DNA of 64,000 nucleotides from positions 1 through 64,000 of the forward strand of contig NZ_JAUFPW010000012.1 in assembly GCF_030409415.1 (NCBI RefSeq), in the 5' to 3' direction. The stretch comes from Pedobacter aquatilis (lineage in GTDB: Bacteria; Bacteroidota; Bacteroidia; Sphingobacteriales; Sphingobacteriaceae). How positions within the stretch are numbered: the first letter of the stretch is position 1; the number at the start of each line of letters is the position of its first letter. The notes under the pieces were generated by a model. The model did no database searches, was not told where the DNA came from, and saw only the letters and a list, made by a program, of their open reading frames with translations. A program made the translations under genes and the position numbers. This document shows positions 17,827 to 25,773 of this stretch, piece after piece.

Positions 17827-17858
17827 TTTGGCTTTCACAAAGCTATGCCGTAACTTTG
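17827..17858 (+). promoter_or_regulatory. promoter of sahH
   Basis: TTTG at 17827-17830, a 20-nt spacer and TAACTTTG at 17851-17858 match both Bacteroidota promoter boxes exactly. The -7 element ends 24 nt before the ATG. Confidence 0.75.
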
Positions 17859-17881
17859 TATCACATTTAAAAACAAATAAT

Positions 17882-19198
17882 ATGTCATCAGTAGAGACAA
17901 CTTACATCCCTTACAAAGTTAAGGACATTTCACTGGCAGAATGGGGCCGTAAAGAAATCGAATTAGCCGAAGCAGAAATGCCAGGTTTAATGAGTTTACG
18001 CGAAGAATTCGGTCCTACGCAACCGTTAAAAGGTGCTCGTATTGCAGGCTGTCTGCATATGACTATCCAAACGGCTGTTTTAATCGAAACTTTAGTGGCT
18101 TTAGGTGCAGAAGTTACCTGGTCATCTTGTAATATTTTCTCAACACAAGACCACGCTGCTGCTGCAATTGCTGCTGCAGGTATTCAGGTTTATGCTTGGA
18201 AAGGCTTAAACGAAGAGGAATTCGATTGGTGTATTGAGCAAACTTTACACTTCGGTCCGGAGCAACAACCATTAAACATGATTTTGGATGATGGTGGCGA
18301 TTTAACTAACATGGTTTTCGACAAATACCCTGAGTTAATTGCTGCAATTAAAGGTTTATCAGAAGAAACTACAACTGGTGTTCACCGTTTGTACGAGCGT
18401 ATGAAAAACGGAACATTGCACTTACCTGCAATCAACGTTAACGATTCGGTAACTAAATCTAAATTCGATAACAAATACGGATGTCGCGAATCATTAGTTG
18501 ACGCAATTCGTCGTGCTACTGATGTAATGATGGCTGGTAAAGTTGCTGTTGTTTGTGGTTATGGCGATGTTGGTAAAGGTTCTGCAGAATCTTTAAGCTC
18601 ACAAGGTGTACGCGTAATTGTTACCGAAATCGACCCAATTTGTGCTTTACAAGCTGCAATGGAAGGTTACGAAGTTAAAAAATTCGCTACAGCAGTTAAA
18701 GAAGCAGATATTATCGTTACTACAACTGGTAACCGCGATATCGTTCGTGGCGAGCATTTCTTAGCGATGAAGGATAAAGCCATCGTTTGTAACATTGGTC
18801 ACTTCGATAACGAAATTGATGTAGCTTGGTTAAACGAAAAATATGGCTCAACAAAAGTAGAAATTAAACCTCAGGTAGATAAATATACTATCGAAGGTAA
18901 AGATATCATCTTATTGGCTGAAGGCCGTTTGGTAAACTTAGGTTGCGCAACTGGCCACCCAAGTTTTGTAATGAGTAACTCATTTACTAACCAAACTTTA
19001 GCGCAATTAGAACTCTGGACTAACACTGATAAATACGAAAACAAAGTTTACGTTTTACCAAAGTATTTAGATGAAAAAGTTGCTCGTTTACACTTGGCTA
19101 AAATCGGTGTAGAGTTAGATGTTTTAGACCAACACCAAGCTGATTATATTGGCGTAAAAGTAGAAGGTCCGTTTAAATCAGACGAATATCGTTATTAA
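17882..19198 (+). CDS. ahcY: adenosylhomocysteinase
   Basis: A 438-residue SAH hydrolase that cleaves S-adenosylhomocysteine to adenosine and homocysteine with bound NAD. Seen: the substrate-domain segments [31 protein letters not shown] and DDGGDLTN, the NAD-binding [23 protein letters not shown], and the C-terminal YKSDEYRY-like end (FKSDEYRY). The frame is open 18 codons upstream, but the ATG at 17882 is placed correctly behind a textbook promoter. It is monocistronic with its own terminator. Confidence 0.97.
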   Translation: MSSVETTYIPYKVKDISLAEWGRKEIELAEAEMPGLMSLREEFGPTQPLKGARIAGCLHMTIQTAVLIETLVALGAEVTWSSCNIFSTQDHAAAAIAAAGIQVYAWKGLNEEEFDWCIEQTLHFGPEQQPLNMILDDGGDLTNMVFDKYPELIAAIKGLSEETTTGVHRLYERMKNGTLHLPAINVNDSVTKSKFDNKYGCRESLVDAIRRATDVMMAGKVAVVCGYGDVGKGSAESLSSQGVRVIVTEIDPICALQAAMEGYEVKKFATAVKEADIIVTTTGNRDIVRGEHFLAMKDKAIVCNIGHFDNEIDVAWLNEKYGSTKVEIKPQVDKYTIEGKDIILLAEGRLVNLGCATGHPSFVMSNSFTNQTLAQLELWTNTDKYENKVYVLPKYLDEKVARLHLAKIGVELDVLDQHQADYIGVKVEGPFKSDEYRY

Positions 19199-19242
19199 AA
19201 AAGTCGGAAGTTTCTAGTCAGAAGTCCGAAGTTTAATATATC

Positions 19243-19275
19243 AAAAGGGATATGCAATTTGCATATCCCTTTTTT
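19243..19275 (+). terminator. intrinsic terminator after sahH
   Basis: A stem of about 15 bp, AAAAGGGATATGCAA with TTGCATATCCCTTTT, is followed by TT, 45 nt after the sahH stop. The short stretch before it (19202-19232) holds an AAGTCGGAAGTTT-type near repeat. Confidence 0.88.
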
Positions 19276-19374
19276 AGTTTATAATCAGAGTCCCTGGGCA
19301 TGTTAAAGAATAAAATTTTCCGTGCTTTCCGTGTTTCCGTGGCCGAAAATATTTAGAAAATGATGTTCAGTATT

Positions 19375-19442
19375 TCTTCGGCAATTTCAGCCCTGCTGTA
19401 CACTTTACTTCGTTGCACTCCGTGTTCGTTTCCATCAGGTTT
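19375..19442 (-). repeat. decayed composite repeat E
   Basis: Read on the minus strand: AAACCTGATGGAAACGAAC, then GTGCAACGAAGTAAAG, then GCAGGGCTGAAATTG. The order of the E arms is kept but the interior is short. It lies upstream of the DUF6370 gene. Confidence 0.45.
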
Positions 19443-19461
19443 ATTTTTGCAAAATCAGTAA

Positions 19462-19469
19462 TACTTTTG
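19462..19469 (+). promoter_or_regulatory. -7 element TACTTTTG of the DUF6370 gene
   Basis: Exact TAnnTTTG match 37 nt before the ATG at 19506. Confidence 0.5.
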
Positions 19470-19505
19470 CAGCTAAAAAACCTACATTTATAAAAAATAG
19501 CCACC

Positions 19506-19832
19506 ATGAAAAACTTTAGTTTTACCATAATTATTGTTGTATTTTCCTTAATTGCAAATGCACAAAGCCCTCCCAAAAAAGTAATCACTAAACAAACTGT
19601 AGATATCGCCTGCGGCGAATGCCAATTCAAAATGAAAGGTAAAGATTGTGACTTAGCTGTTAAAATCGATGGTAAACCTTATTTTGTGGATGGCAAAAAC
19701 ATTGATGATTTTGGTGATGCCCATGGCGAACATGGATTTTGTAATGCGGTAAGCAAAGCCGAAATTACAGGAGAAATTGTTGGTAATCGTTTCAAGGCAA
19801 CTTCGATTACATTATTACCATTAAAAAAATAA
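19506..19832 (+). CDS. secreted DUF6370-type protein
   Basis: A 108-residue exported protein: signal peptide (MKNFSFTIIIVVFSLIANAQ) and a small Cys-rich domain with CGECQFKMKGKDC, DLAVKIDGKPYFVDG, DFGDAHGEHGFCNAVSKAEI and GEIVGNRF. The spaced Cys (CxxC plus two more) and His residues could bind a metal. It resembles the Bacteroidota family DUF6370, of unknown function. The family name is recalled from memory and not checked. Confidence 0.75.
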   Translation: MKNFSFTIIIVVFSLIANAQSPPKKVITKQTVDIACGECQFKMKGKDCDLAVKIDGKPYFVDGKNIDDFGDAHGEHGFCNAVSKAEITGEIVGNRFKATSITLLPLKK

Positions 19833-19938
19833 CTTACAATGCGCAGTTGTTGGCATAGGCGTTCAATATTAAATCCCAAAAATCCTTATTTAAAATCTTT
19901 CTAATTTAGGTTAATTAATTTATCTTTACCTCATCGCC

Positions 19939-20061
19939 ATGAATAAAGAGAAATTAAAATTATGGTTTAAACGAGTAGGATTAATTGGTTTCCTATTCTT
20001 TTTAATTAAAGGCTTGGTTTGGCTTGTGGTATTCTATTATATTGGCAAAAATGTTACTTAA
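19939..20061 (+). CDS. small basic membrane peptide (40 aa)
   Basis: A short ORF (starting MNKEKLKLWFKRVG) with one hydrophobic helix (about 15-35, LIGFLFFLIKGLVWLVVFYY). A -7-like TATCTTTA (19921-19928) ends 11 nt before the ATG. Its end overlaps the convergent GtrA gene by 8 nt. Similar WFKR...KGLxWL peptides are, as I recall, conserved in this phylum, so a real small membrane protein is likely. Function unknown. Confidence 0.6.
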   Translation: MNKEKLKLWFKRVGLIGFLFFLIKGLVWLVVFYYIGKNVT

Positions 20062-20434
20062 AAGTAAACAGCATATTCGCTAAAAAATTCCATACAAAAA
20101 CAATTACAATTGCAAAAAACTTAGCTAAGTAAAAGTTAATTCCATTTCGACGTTGATGAAAAAAGTAAATAATTACCGTATTTAAGCCTAAGCCAAATAA
20201 ACTTACGGCTAAAAACTTAAAAAATTCGGCTCCCCAGTGCGCATTTGTACTTTGGAAAGTCCAAATTCTGTTAATTAAATAATTGTTCGTAACTGCAAGC
20301 GAAAAACCAATCGCATTCGCGATATATTTATTAATATGTAACTTTTCCTTACACAACCAGGTTGCACCAAAATCTATCACCATGCCTAAAAGGCCGGTTA
20401 ATCCAAATTTTACAATGCGGAAAATCAAATCCAT
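20054..20434 (-). CDS. GtrA family membrane protein
   Basis: A 126-residue protein with four membrane helices. It begins FGLTGLLGMVIDFGATWLC and has the conserved N(A/Y)LINRIWTF stretch (NNYLINRIWTFQS), both GtrA hallmarks. GtrA proteins are thought to flip or present undecaprenyl-linked sugars for glycosyltransferases. It is one base downstream of a GT39-type gene, and the pair most likely works together on cell-surface glycans. Confidence 0.88.
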   Translation of the reverse strand: MDLIFRIVKFGLTGLLGMVIDFGATWLCKEKLHINKYIANAIGFSLAVTNNYLINRIWTFQSTNAHWGAEFFKFLAVSLFGLGLNTVIIYFFHQRRNGINFYLAKFFAIVIVFVWNFLANMLFTFK

Positions 20435-20435
20435 A

Positions 20436-22076
20436 CTATTCTACTTTAACCAAGTAAAAGTGCTCTAATAATTGGTTTCTTGTTTTTTTATTTAAAAATT
20501 TGGGCGTCAATTTTGAAATATGAAAGTATTCAAAAGAATTTAATACTTTAACATTATACGCTGATTTTAATTTCGATAACTCTATTTCCGAAACATACAA
20601 AACCAAATCTTGGGTGTTTTCATATTGCTTTAAATCTTCATAATTCCATAAATATTTTACTTCGCCCGGCGCATAAAAATCAAAAGAAAAAGCATCAATA
20701 TAATTTAAAACCGCCGGTTTAGCTGTTGGGTAATTTTTCTTTAACCATTTGCCAGCTTCGCTTCCCGATTGGTATTTCAATAATGCAGGATAGAAAAACA
20801 CAAAAAGATATATCATTAACCCAACGGAAAGCAGTACGCTTCTTCCGATTATCGTTTCAATTTCCGCTCCTTTGAAATACAAAAACGCCACGATAAATAA
20901 AATGGCTAAAATTATAATTGCTATTAAGAAATTATCAAAACCATAGAAATAAGCTAAAGCCGAAAGAATGAGTACGACTAAAATGTAAATAACATTTTGA
21001 ACAATTAAAAACCCTTTTAAACCTTTGCCCTCAAGTTTCTGCAAAAATAAAGATGTTATGATGGCAAACTGCGGAAAAATTATTAAAATGTAATGAGGCA
21101 GTTGAAACTTTGAGAGAGAAAATATTAAAAAAGTAACAGCTGCACTTGCCCAAATTATAATACTTTCTGGAGCTAAATTTTGTCTGTTTTTCTTTTTGAA
21201 AAGATTTATGACTCCTGCGTAAAACAATACCGACCAAGGTAAAAACGCCCAAAGTGTAGTGTGTAGAAAGAAAGAAATATCTCCCTTTCCTTTAATCGGT
21301 CCGTTATTAAAAAAACGCCCAAATTGACTATCCCAAAAGAAAAACTTTAAACCCGAAACGCCAGTTCTGTTAAAAACTACCTTTTCAGGATGTAAATCGA
21401 ATTGGGTATAGAGTGAATAGAGTTCTGGTGTAATAAAAACAAAGATTAACACAATTGCAATCCACCATTTTGGTTGCCACAGTTGTTTGTATTGTTTCGT
21501 GAATAACCAATATATAATGAAGCCAGCAAAAACCGGAATCAAAACAAAAATGCCTTTAATTAATATGGCGCATGCCGCAAAAAATGAACCAGCAATCACA
21601 TGCCAAATGCTATGTTGATGTGCCTTATAGTAATGGTAAATTGAAGCTAATGTAAATGTGGTAATGTAAATTTCTGCACGAACATCAAAAGTTGAGGTAA
21701 TGATGTGTAATGCACTTAGAAATATCACTGCCGATATTAATCCTGTTTTTTCATCATAAATATCTTTTGCCAACTTATATAGATACCATGCGCCAAGTAA
21801 GCCGAATAAAAAGTTTGGTAATTTATAAGCAAATGAAGAAATGCCGAAAAGCTTAAAAAACGCAGCCGAAATCCAGAAAGTTAAATGTGGTTTGTCTAAC
21901 CAATCTGCTCCTCGGCCATAAAGATTAAACCAATCTTTAAAAAGAATTATATTTTTCGACATGGAGGCATATAATGCACCATCTGGCTCCATTACACCGC
22001 TAAACAATGCAGGAATACTTGCCAGTCCAAGCAAAACAACAAGAAATTTATATAGGGTTGTATCTTTTGAATTCAT
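20436..22076 (-). CDS. ArnT/PMT-like (GT39-type) glycosyltransferase
   Basis: A 546-residue integral membrane glycosyltransferase of the PMT/ArnT fold (GT-C). Seen: about a dozen hydrophobic segments, the first-loop motif EPDGALYASMSKNI with the catalytic-type acidic residues, DWLDKPHLTFWISAAFFKLFG, and a soluble C-terminal end. It would transfer a sugar from a polyprenyl-phosphate donor at the outer face of the inner membrane. The ATG at 22076 is preferred to a TTG at 22100. A -7 element TAAATTTG lies upstream. The adjacent GtrA supports the lipid-linked donor. Confidence 0.88.
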   Translation of the reverse strand: MNSKDTTLYKFLVVLLGLASIPALFSGVMEPDGALYASMSKNIILFKDWFNLYGRGADWLDKPHLTFWISAAFFKLFGISSFAYKLPNFLFGLLGAWYLYKLAKDIYDEKTGLISAVIFLSALHIITSTFDVRAEIYITTFTLASIYHYYKAHQHSIWHVIAGSFFAACAILIKGIFVLIPVFAGFIIYWLFTKQYKQLWQPKWWIAIVLIFVFITPELYSLYTQFDLHPEKVVFNRTGVSGLKFFFWDSQFGRFFNNGPIKGKGDISFFLHTTLWAFLPWSVLFYAGVINLFKKKNRQNLAPESIIIWASAAVTFLIFSLSKFQLPHYILIIFPQFAIITSLFLQKLEGKGLKGFLIVQNVIYILVVLILSALAYFYGFDNFLIAIIILAILFIVAFLYFKGAEIETIIGRSVLLSVGLMIYLFVFFYPALLKYQSGSEAGKWLKKNYPTAKPAVLNYIDAFSFDFYAPGEVKYLWNYEDLKQYENTQDLVLYVSEIELSKLKSAYNVKVLNSFEYFHISKLTPKFLNKKTRNQLLEHFYLVKVE

Positions 22077-22108
22077 CTTGATTTGAACAAATATGAGCAA
22101 AAAAAAGT

Positions 22109-22116
22109 CAAATTTA
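22109..22116 (-). promoter_or_regulatory. -7 element TAAATTTG of the GT39 gene
   Basis: Exact TAnnTTTG match on the minus strand, 33 nt before the ATG at 22076. It is divergent from the pdxJ element 33 nt away. Confidence 0.5.
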
Positions 22117-22148
22117 TGGAAGGTTTAAGATAAACTGAGGCAAAGCCT

Positions 22149-22156
22149 TATCTTTA
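22149..22156 (+). promoter_or_regulatory. near-consensus -7 element TATCTTTA of pdxJ
   Basis: It differs from TAnnTTTG at the last base and ends 5 nt before the pdxJ ATG, so the transcript would be nearly leaderless. Confidence 0.4.
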
Positions 22157-22160
22157 CCGC

Positions 22161-22877
22161 ATGACAAAGTTATCGGTTAATATCAATAAAATTGCTACAC
22201 TACGTAATAGTCGTGGAGGTAACAATCCTGATTTGGTTAAGGTTGCGTTAGATTGTGAGCGTTTTGGTGCGCAGGGTATCACGGTACACCCTCGTCCGGA
22301 TGAACGCCATATCCGTTATCAGGATGTTTATGACTTGAAAGCTGTTATTGCAACTGAATTTAATATAGAAGGTAACTGCCGTGAAGATAAATTTGTTGAT
22401 TTAGTTTTAGCAAATAAGCCTGCTCAGGTAACGCTGGTTCCAGATGCGGAAGGACAAATTACTTCCAATCATGGTTGGGATACGGTTAAACATAAAGACT
22501 ATTTGAAAGAAATGGTCGCTGTTTTCCAAAAGGAAGGCATTCGCGTTTCTATTTTTGTTGACCCAGTTGTTGAAATGGTAGAAGGGGCAGTCGAAACTGG
22601 AACAGATAGAATTGAATTATACACTGAAGCTTATGCACACAATTATTTTGGTGATAGAGAAAAAGCTGTTGTTAATTACATCGCTGCTGCTAACCATGCC
22701 AATAAATTAGGCTTAGGCATCAACGCAGGGCATGATTTAGATTTGCATAACCTACATTATTTCGCTCAAAGTATTCCAGGTTTATTGGAGGTTTCTATTG
22801 GTCACGCATTAATTAGCGATGCACTTTACCTGGGATTGGAAACCACAATTCAAAAATATTTAGCACAACTTATTTAA
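22161..22877 (+). CDS. pdxJ: pyridoxine 5'-phosphate synthase
   Basis: A 238-residue TIM-barrel enzyme that condenses 3-amino-2-oxopropyl phosphate with deoxyxylulose 5-phosphate to pyridoxine 5'-phosphate. Seen: the N-terminal [34 protein letters not shown] with the catalytic His, TLVPD, the [10 protein letters not shown] segment and the phosphate loop [13 protein letters not shown] with GHALISDAL. The length is standard. Confidence 0.97.
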   Translation: MTKLSVNINKIATLRNSRGGNNPDLVKVALDCERFGAQGITVHPRPDERHIRYQDVYDLKAVIATEFNIEGNCREDKFVDLVLANKPAQVTLVPDAEGQITSNHGWDTVKHKDYLKEMVAVFQKEGIRVSIFVDPVVEMVEGAVETGTDRIELYTEAYAHNYFGDREKAVVNYIAAANHANKLGLGINAGHDLDLHNLHYFAQSIPGLLEVSIGHALISDALYLGLETTIQKYLAQLI

Positions 22878-22879
22878 GT

Positions 22880-22962
22880 CAAAAGTTTAAGGTTAAAGGT
22901 ATAAAGTGTCAAGGCGTATACCCATCAACTTTCTACTTTAAGCTTTTCACTTTAAACTTTAT
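22880..22962 (+). repeat. purine/pyrimidine hairpin spacer (family H)
   Basis: A purine-rich arm (AGTTTAAGGTTAAAGGTATA) is followed by a pyrimidine-rich arm (CTTTAAGCTTTTCACTTTAA). They form a long imperfect hairpin filling the pdxJ-EamA gap. Similar spacers are at 23856, 33308, 37571, 48283 and 59125. Confidence 0.55.
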
Positions 22963-22964
22963 AA

Positions 22965-23855
22965 ATGTTAAAAGGAATACTCCTCGTCTTTTTCGGTGCC
23001 TGCAGTTTCGGTATTTTATCAACGTTTGTAAAATTAGCTTACCATGAGGGCTACACTTTGGGCGATGTTACAGGTGCCCAAGCATTTTTTGGTGCCGTGA
23101 TTTTATGGGTTTTGTTTTTCTTTCAAAGCACAACATCTAAATACAAAGCCAAAGAAATTAAAATAGTTACGCCTCGGTGGAAGATGGTATTGTCTGGAAC
23201 CTGTACCGGATTAGTAAGTGTTTTCTACTATCAATGTGTAAAGCTGGTTCCAAACTCGGTTGCGATAATTTTATTAATGCAATTTATCTGGATGAGCATT
23301 TTACTCGAACTTCTTATTTTTAAAAAGAAGCCTACCGGATTGCAGTTTATTGCCATTCTATTAGTTTTAGGCGGAACGGTTTTAGCAAGCGGTATGGCAG
23401 AAACCAGTATAGGAAGTTTGAATCTAACTGGCATTGGTTTTGGTCTGTTGGCGGCAATTTCTTATGCAGGCTTTTTAATGTTGAGTGGAAGAATTGGGAA
23501 CGAATATCCGCCACTTAAAAAAAGTGCACTGATGATAACCGGAGCATGTATTTTGATTTTTATACTATTTCCACCTGCGTTTTTATTTAATGGTGCTTTG
23601 AGCGGGAGCTTGTTAAAGTGGGGATTAATTATTTCAATTTTCGGAACAGTAATTCCACCTTTATTTTATGCTGAAGGTGTTCCGAGGATTGGCACGGCCT
23701 TAAGTTCTATTTTAAGTGCAGCAGAATTACCAGTAGCGGTAATGATGGCTGGATTTGTATTACAAGAACAGGTTTCGTTTTTAAGATGGGTAGGCGTAGC
23801 AGTGATATTGTCGGCTATGATTTTGCCAAATTTGAAGTATTTGAAAAAGGTATAG
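22965..23855 (+). CDS. EamA/DMT family transporter
   Basis: A 296-residue permease with ten predicted membrane helices in two EamA repeats (about 1-140 and 150-292). The second repeat ends ILSAAELPVAVMMAGFVLQE, typical for this drug/metabolite transporter superfamily. The substrate cannot be told. It follows pdxJ on the same strand after an 87-nt spacer. Confidence 0.88.
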   Translation: MLKGILLVFFGACSFGILSTFVKLAYHEGYTLGDVTGAQAFFGAVILWVLFFFQSTTSKYKAKEIKIVTPRWKMVLSGTCTGLVSVFYYQCVKLVPNSVAIILLMQFIWMSILLELLIFKKKPTGLQFIAILLVLGGTVLASGMAETSIGSLNLTGIGFGLLAAISYAGFLMLSGRIGNEYPPLKKSALMITGACILIFILFPPAFLFNGALSGSLLKWGLIISIFGTVIPPLFYAEGVPRIGTALSSILSAAELPVAVMMAGFVLQEQVSFLRWVGVAVILSAMILPNLKYLKKV

Positions 23856-23942
23856 GCAAAAGGTAGAGGGTATAAGGTTTCATTGTCAAATATATTTTGG
23901 TTTAATCACCCGACTTTCGGATTTCGTACCTCCGACTTTTAA
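23856..23942 (+). repeat. family H-like spacer
   Basis: A purine arm (GGCAAAAGGTAGAGGGTATA) is followed by a pyrimidine arm (ACTTTCGGATTTCGTACCTC). It has the same design as the preceding spacer, with poor pairing. Confidence 0.4.
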
Positions 23943-23980
23943 AAAAAATAAATATCTTTAAAAAGCATAAGACATCTACA

Positions 23981-24544
23981 ATGAAAAAGATTACTATTTA
24001 TATTTTATCAACAATTATTATCGGCTTTGCCGGATGTAAATCGAAAACGACTATCAATCGCGATGAGGCCGGTGAAGCAATTACAGAATACCTAATAGCA
24101 AATCCTGAATATAAAACTACGCGATTTAGTTTTGGGGAATTAAAGTTTAATAGTAAAAATGATATGCTTGATTTAAATAAGTACAAAACTTTATCGAATG
24201 AGGGCTTGGTTTTACTAAAAAGATTAAGTGCAAAGAAAAAATTTCTTTCCAGCGATAGCAGTTTTGTTTATCAGATTAGTTTGACTGACACAGCAAGTCC
24301 ACTGGTGTTGAAACAAGATGAAGATAAAGCAACGGTAAAAGTTGTAGATTATGTTTTGGCAGATTCTAAACCTGTAGATTTCTCGCAGGTAAATTCTACT
24401 ACGGCTAAAGTAACTGTAACCCTAAAAAAGGTAAATACGCCATTCGCGACTTTTGACAAGGATGCGAGCGAGAATAGTAATTTCATCACTAAAACATACA
24501 AACTTAAGTTGAGTAAGGATGAAGGTTGGAAAGTGCAGAAATAG
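23981..24544 (+). CDS. hypothetical lipoprotein, 187 aa
   Basis: An exported protein with a lipobox (IIGFAGC, Cys19) after a short hydrophobic signal. The mature part is charged and probably beta-rich, with no family recognised. A possible -7 element TATCTTTA lies about 22 nt upstream. The 3' end faces the convergent glycosyltransferase-like gene only 4 nt away. Confidence 0.75.
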   Translation: MKKITIYILSTIIIGFAGCKSKTTINRDEAGEAITEYLIANPEYKTTRFSFGELKFNSKNDMLDLNKYKTLSNEGLVLLKRLSAKKKFLSSDSSFVYQISLTDTASPLVLKQDEDKATVKVVDYVLADSKPVDFSQVNSTTAKVTVTLKKVNTPFATFDKDASENSNFITKTYKLKLSKDEGWKVQK

Positions 24545-24548
24545 TTTT

Positions 24549-25397
24549 TCATTTCTTTCTACTCAAAAACCAGGTTTTAAATTTCTTAAATAAATCTACT
24601 TTCTTAGGCTTAGGTTTACCGTCATGTGTTAAGTCATTATCATAATGGTTTTGCAACTCAGCGGCATAGCATTGCTCTTCTTTACTTCCAGATTTTAACT
24701 CATTTATAAACTGAACCGCATTGAAATTTAATGTACTGTTAAAAGAAACTGCATAATACTCACTTCTCTTTACAGTCTCTTTATTTGTATTAATTGCAGC
24801 AGCTCCATTCTCTGCAAAGTAATCAATATGATGAATTAAGGGATTGAGTTTCTTTAAACGTATAGTTCCTTTTCTTTCGTTACGCCACGGATGTTCTTTT
24901 TTGTGAAGTTGAGCAAGTAAAAAGTCCTTCTTCCAAAGCGTAATTTGGTGCGACATTAAAAAGTTAGAGGCTTTGTTGTTAACCTCTGCAACATTAAATC
25001 CCTCGATAAATGTATCAGTTTGATTGGTTTTGTAAACATCAGAACTGTGAAGTTTTACCTGTTGCCAATTATTTCCGGTTGCAAGTTGAAACAATTCGGT
25101 AAAGAATTTAGCACTTACAGGTTTGCTTAACCACATATCTTCCTGAAAATAAAGAATGTATTCTTCGTCTATATTTCCTAAAAGTGTTGCCAGTCTATCT
25201 GCCCATTCACCTTTGCCTGATTTGATGTTTGTAAAGCCCTTTACCTTTGCATCTTTTACTTCGGTTGCAAAATAATGGTTGCAAGGAACTTTAAAATCCC
25301 AGTTTTTGGAAAACGCATAATCGAAACCTTTATATAAAAATTCGTAGCGGTCGCAGGCATGAACTAAAAGCGCAACATTATTTTTAGCGTTTGACAT
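24549..25397 (-). CDS. glycosyltransferase-like protein
   Basis: A 282-residue soluble protein with the look of a GT-A fold enzyme: VALLVHACDRYEFLYKGFDYAF at the start, GEWADRLATLLGNIDEEYILYFQEDMWL holding a DxD-like EDM metal site (about 105-107), and IHHIDYFAENGAAAINTNKE late. The C-terminus is Lys-rich (KKFKTWFLSRKK) and might contact the membrane. Donor and acceptor are unknown, and the family assignment is from pattern only. Confidence 0.65.
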   Translation of the reverse strand: MSNAKNNVALLVHACDRYEFLYKGFDYAFSKNWDFKVPCNHYFATEVKDAKVKGFTNIKSGKGEWADRLATLLGNIDEEYILYFQEDMWLSKPVSAKFFTELFQLATGNNWQQVKLHSSDVYKTNQTDTFIEGFNVAEVNNKASNFLMSHQITLWKKDFLLAQLHKKEHPWRNERKGTIRLKKLNPLIHHIDYFAENGAAAINTNKETVKRSEYYAVSFNSTLNFNAVQFINELKSGSKEEQCYAAELQNHYDNDLTHDGKPKPKKVDLFKKFKTWFLSRKK

Positions 25398-25478
25398 GTA
25401 TACTTAAAAGATTAAGGTTGTAAAGTTATAAAAAATTGAAAAGGTTTAGGTTGGCATATTGGTACAGGTTAGAGTACC

Positions 25479-25605
25479 TAAACCCGACAGCCGCGGAAAT
25501 ACTTTTTTTAGCAGTCCTTCGACTCCGCTCAGGATGACAAAAAAAAGATTGGAGCAAATGGCGGGAGCGAACTTAAATTTTTACACAAGCAGCGCTTTCC
25601 AAATA
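25479..25605 (+). repeat. composite repeat E, copy
   Basis: It begins TAAACCCGACAGCCGCGGAA and ACTTTTTTT. The interior is AGTCCTTCGACTCCGCTCAG with GATGACA, and the right arm AAAAAAGATTGG, GGCGGGAGCGAAC and GCGCTTTCCAAATAATT. Together with flanking A/T-rich sequence it fills the gap before gcvP. Confidence 0.75.
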
Positions 25606-25741
25606 ATTAAAATCTTTAGTAAAAACACACAAACGTTTGAGTTTATAGCGAGGCATATAAACTACTATTTTTGTAGCTTTTAATTATAAATAAGACACCT
25701 TTTTTACACTTTGATATAGCAAAATTAAGCCTCGTTTTTGC

Positions 25742-25749
25742 TACCTTTG
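25742..25749 (+). promoter_or_regulatory. -7 element TACCTTTG of gcvP
   Basis: Exact TAnnTTTG match 25 nt before the ATG at 25774. Confidence 0.62.
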
Positions 25750-25773
25750 CAGCAAATTATTATTCATACCTGC

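Noticed and set aside
25459..25683. 74-codon ORF upstream of gcvP
   Set aside because: It lies within a composite E repeat and A/T-rich flank; the residues only translate the repeat.
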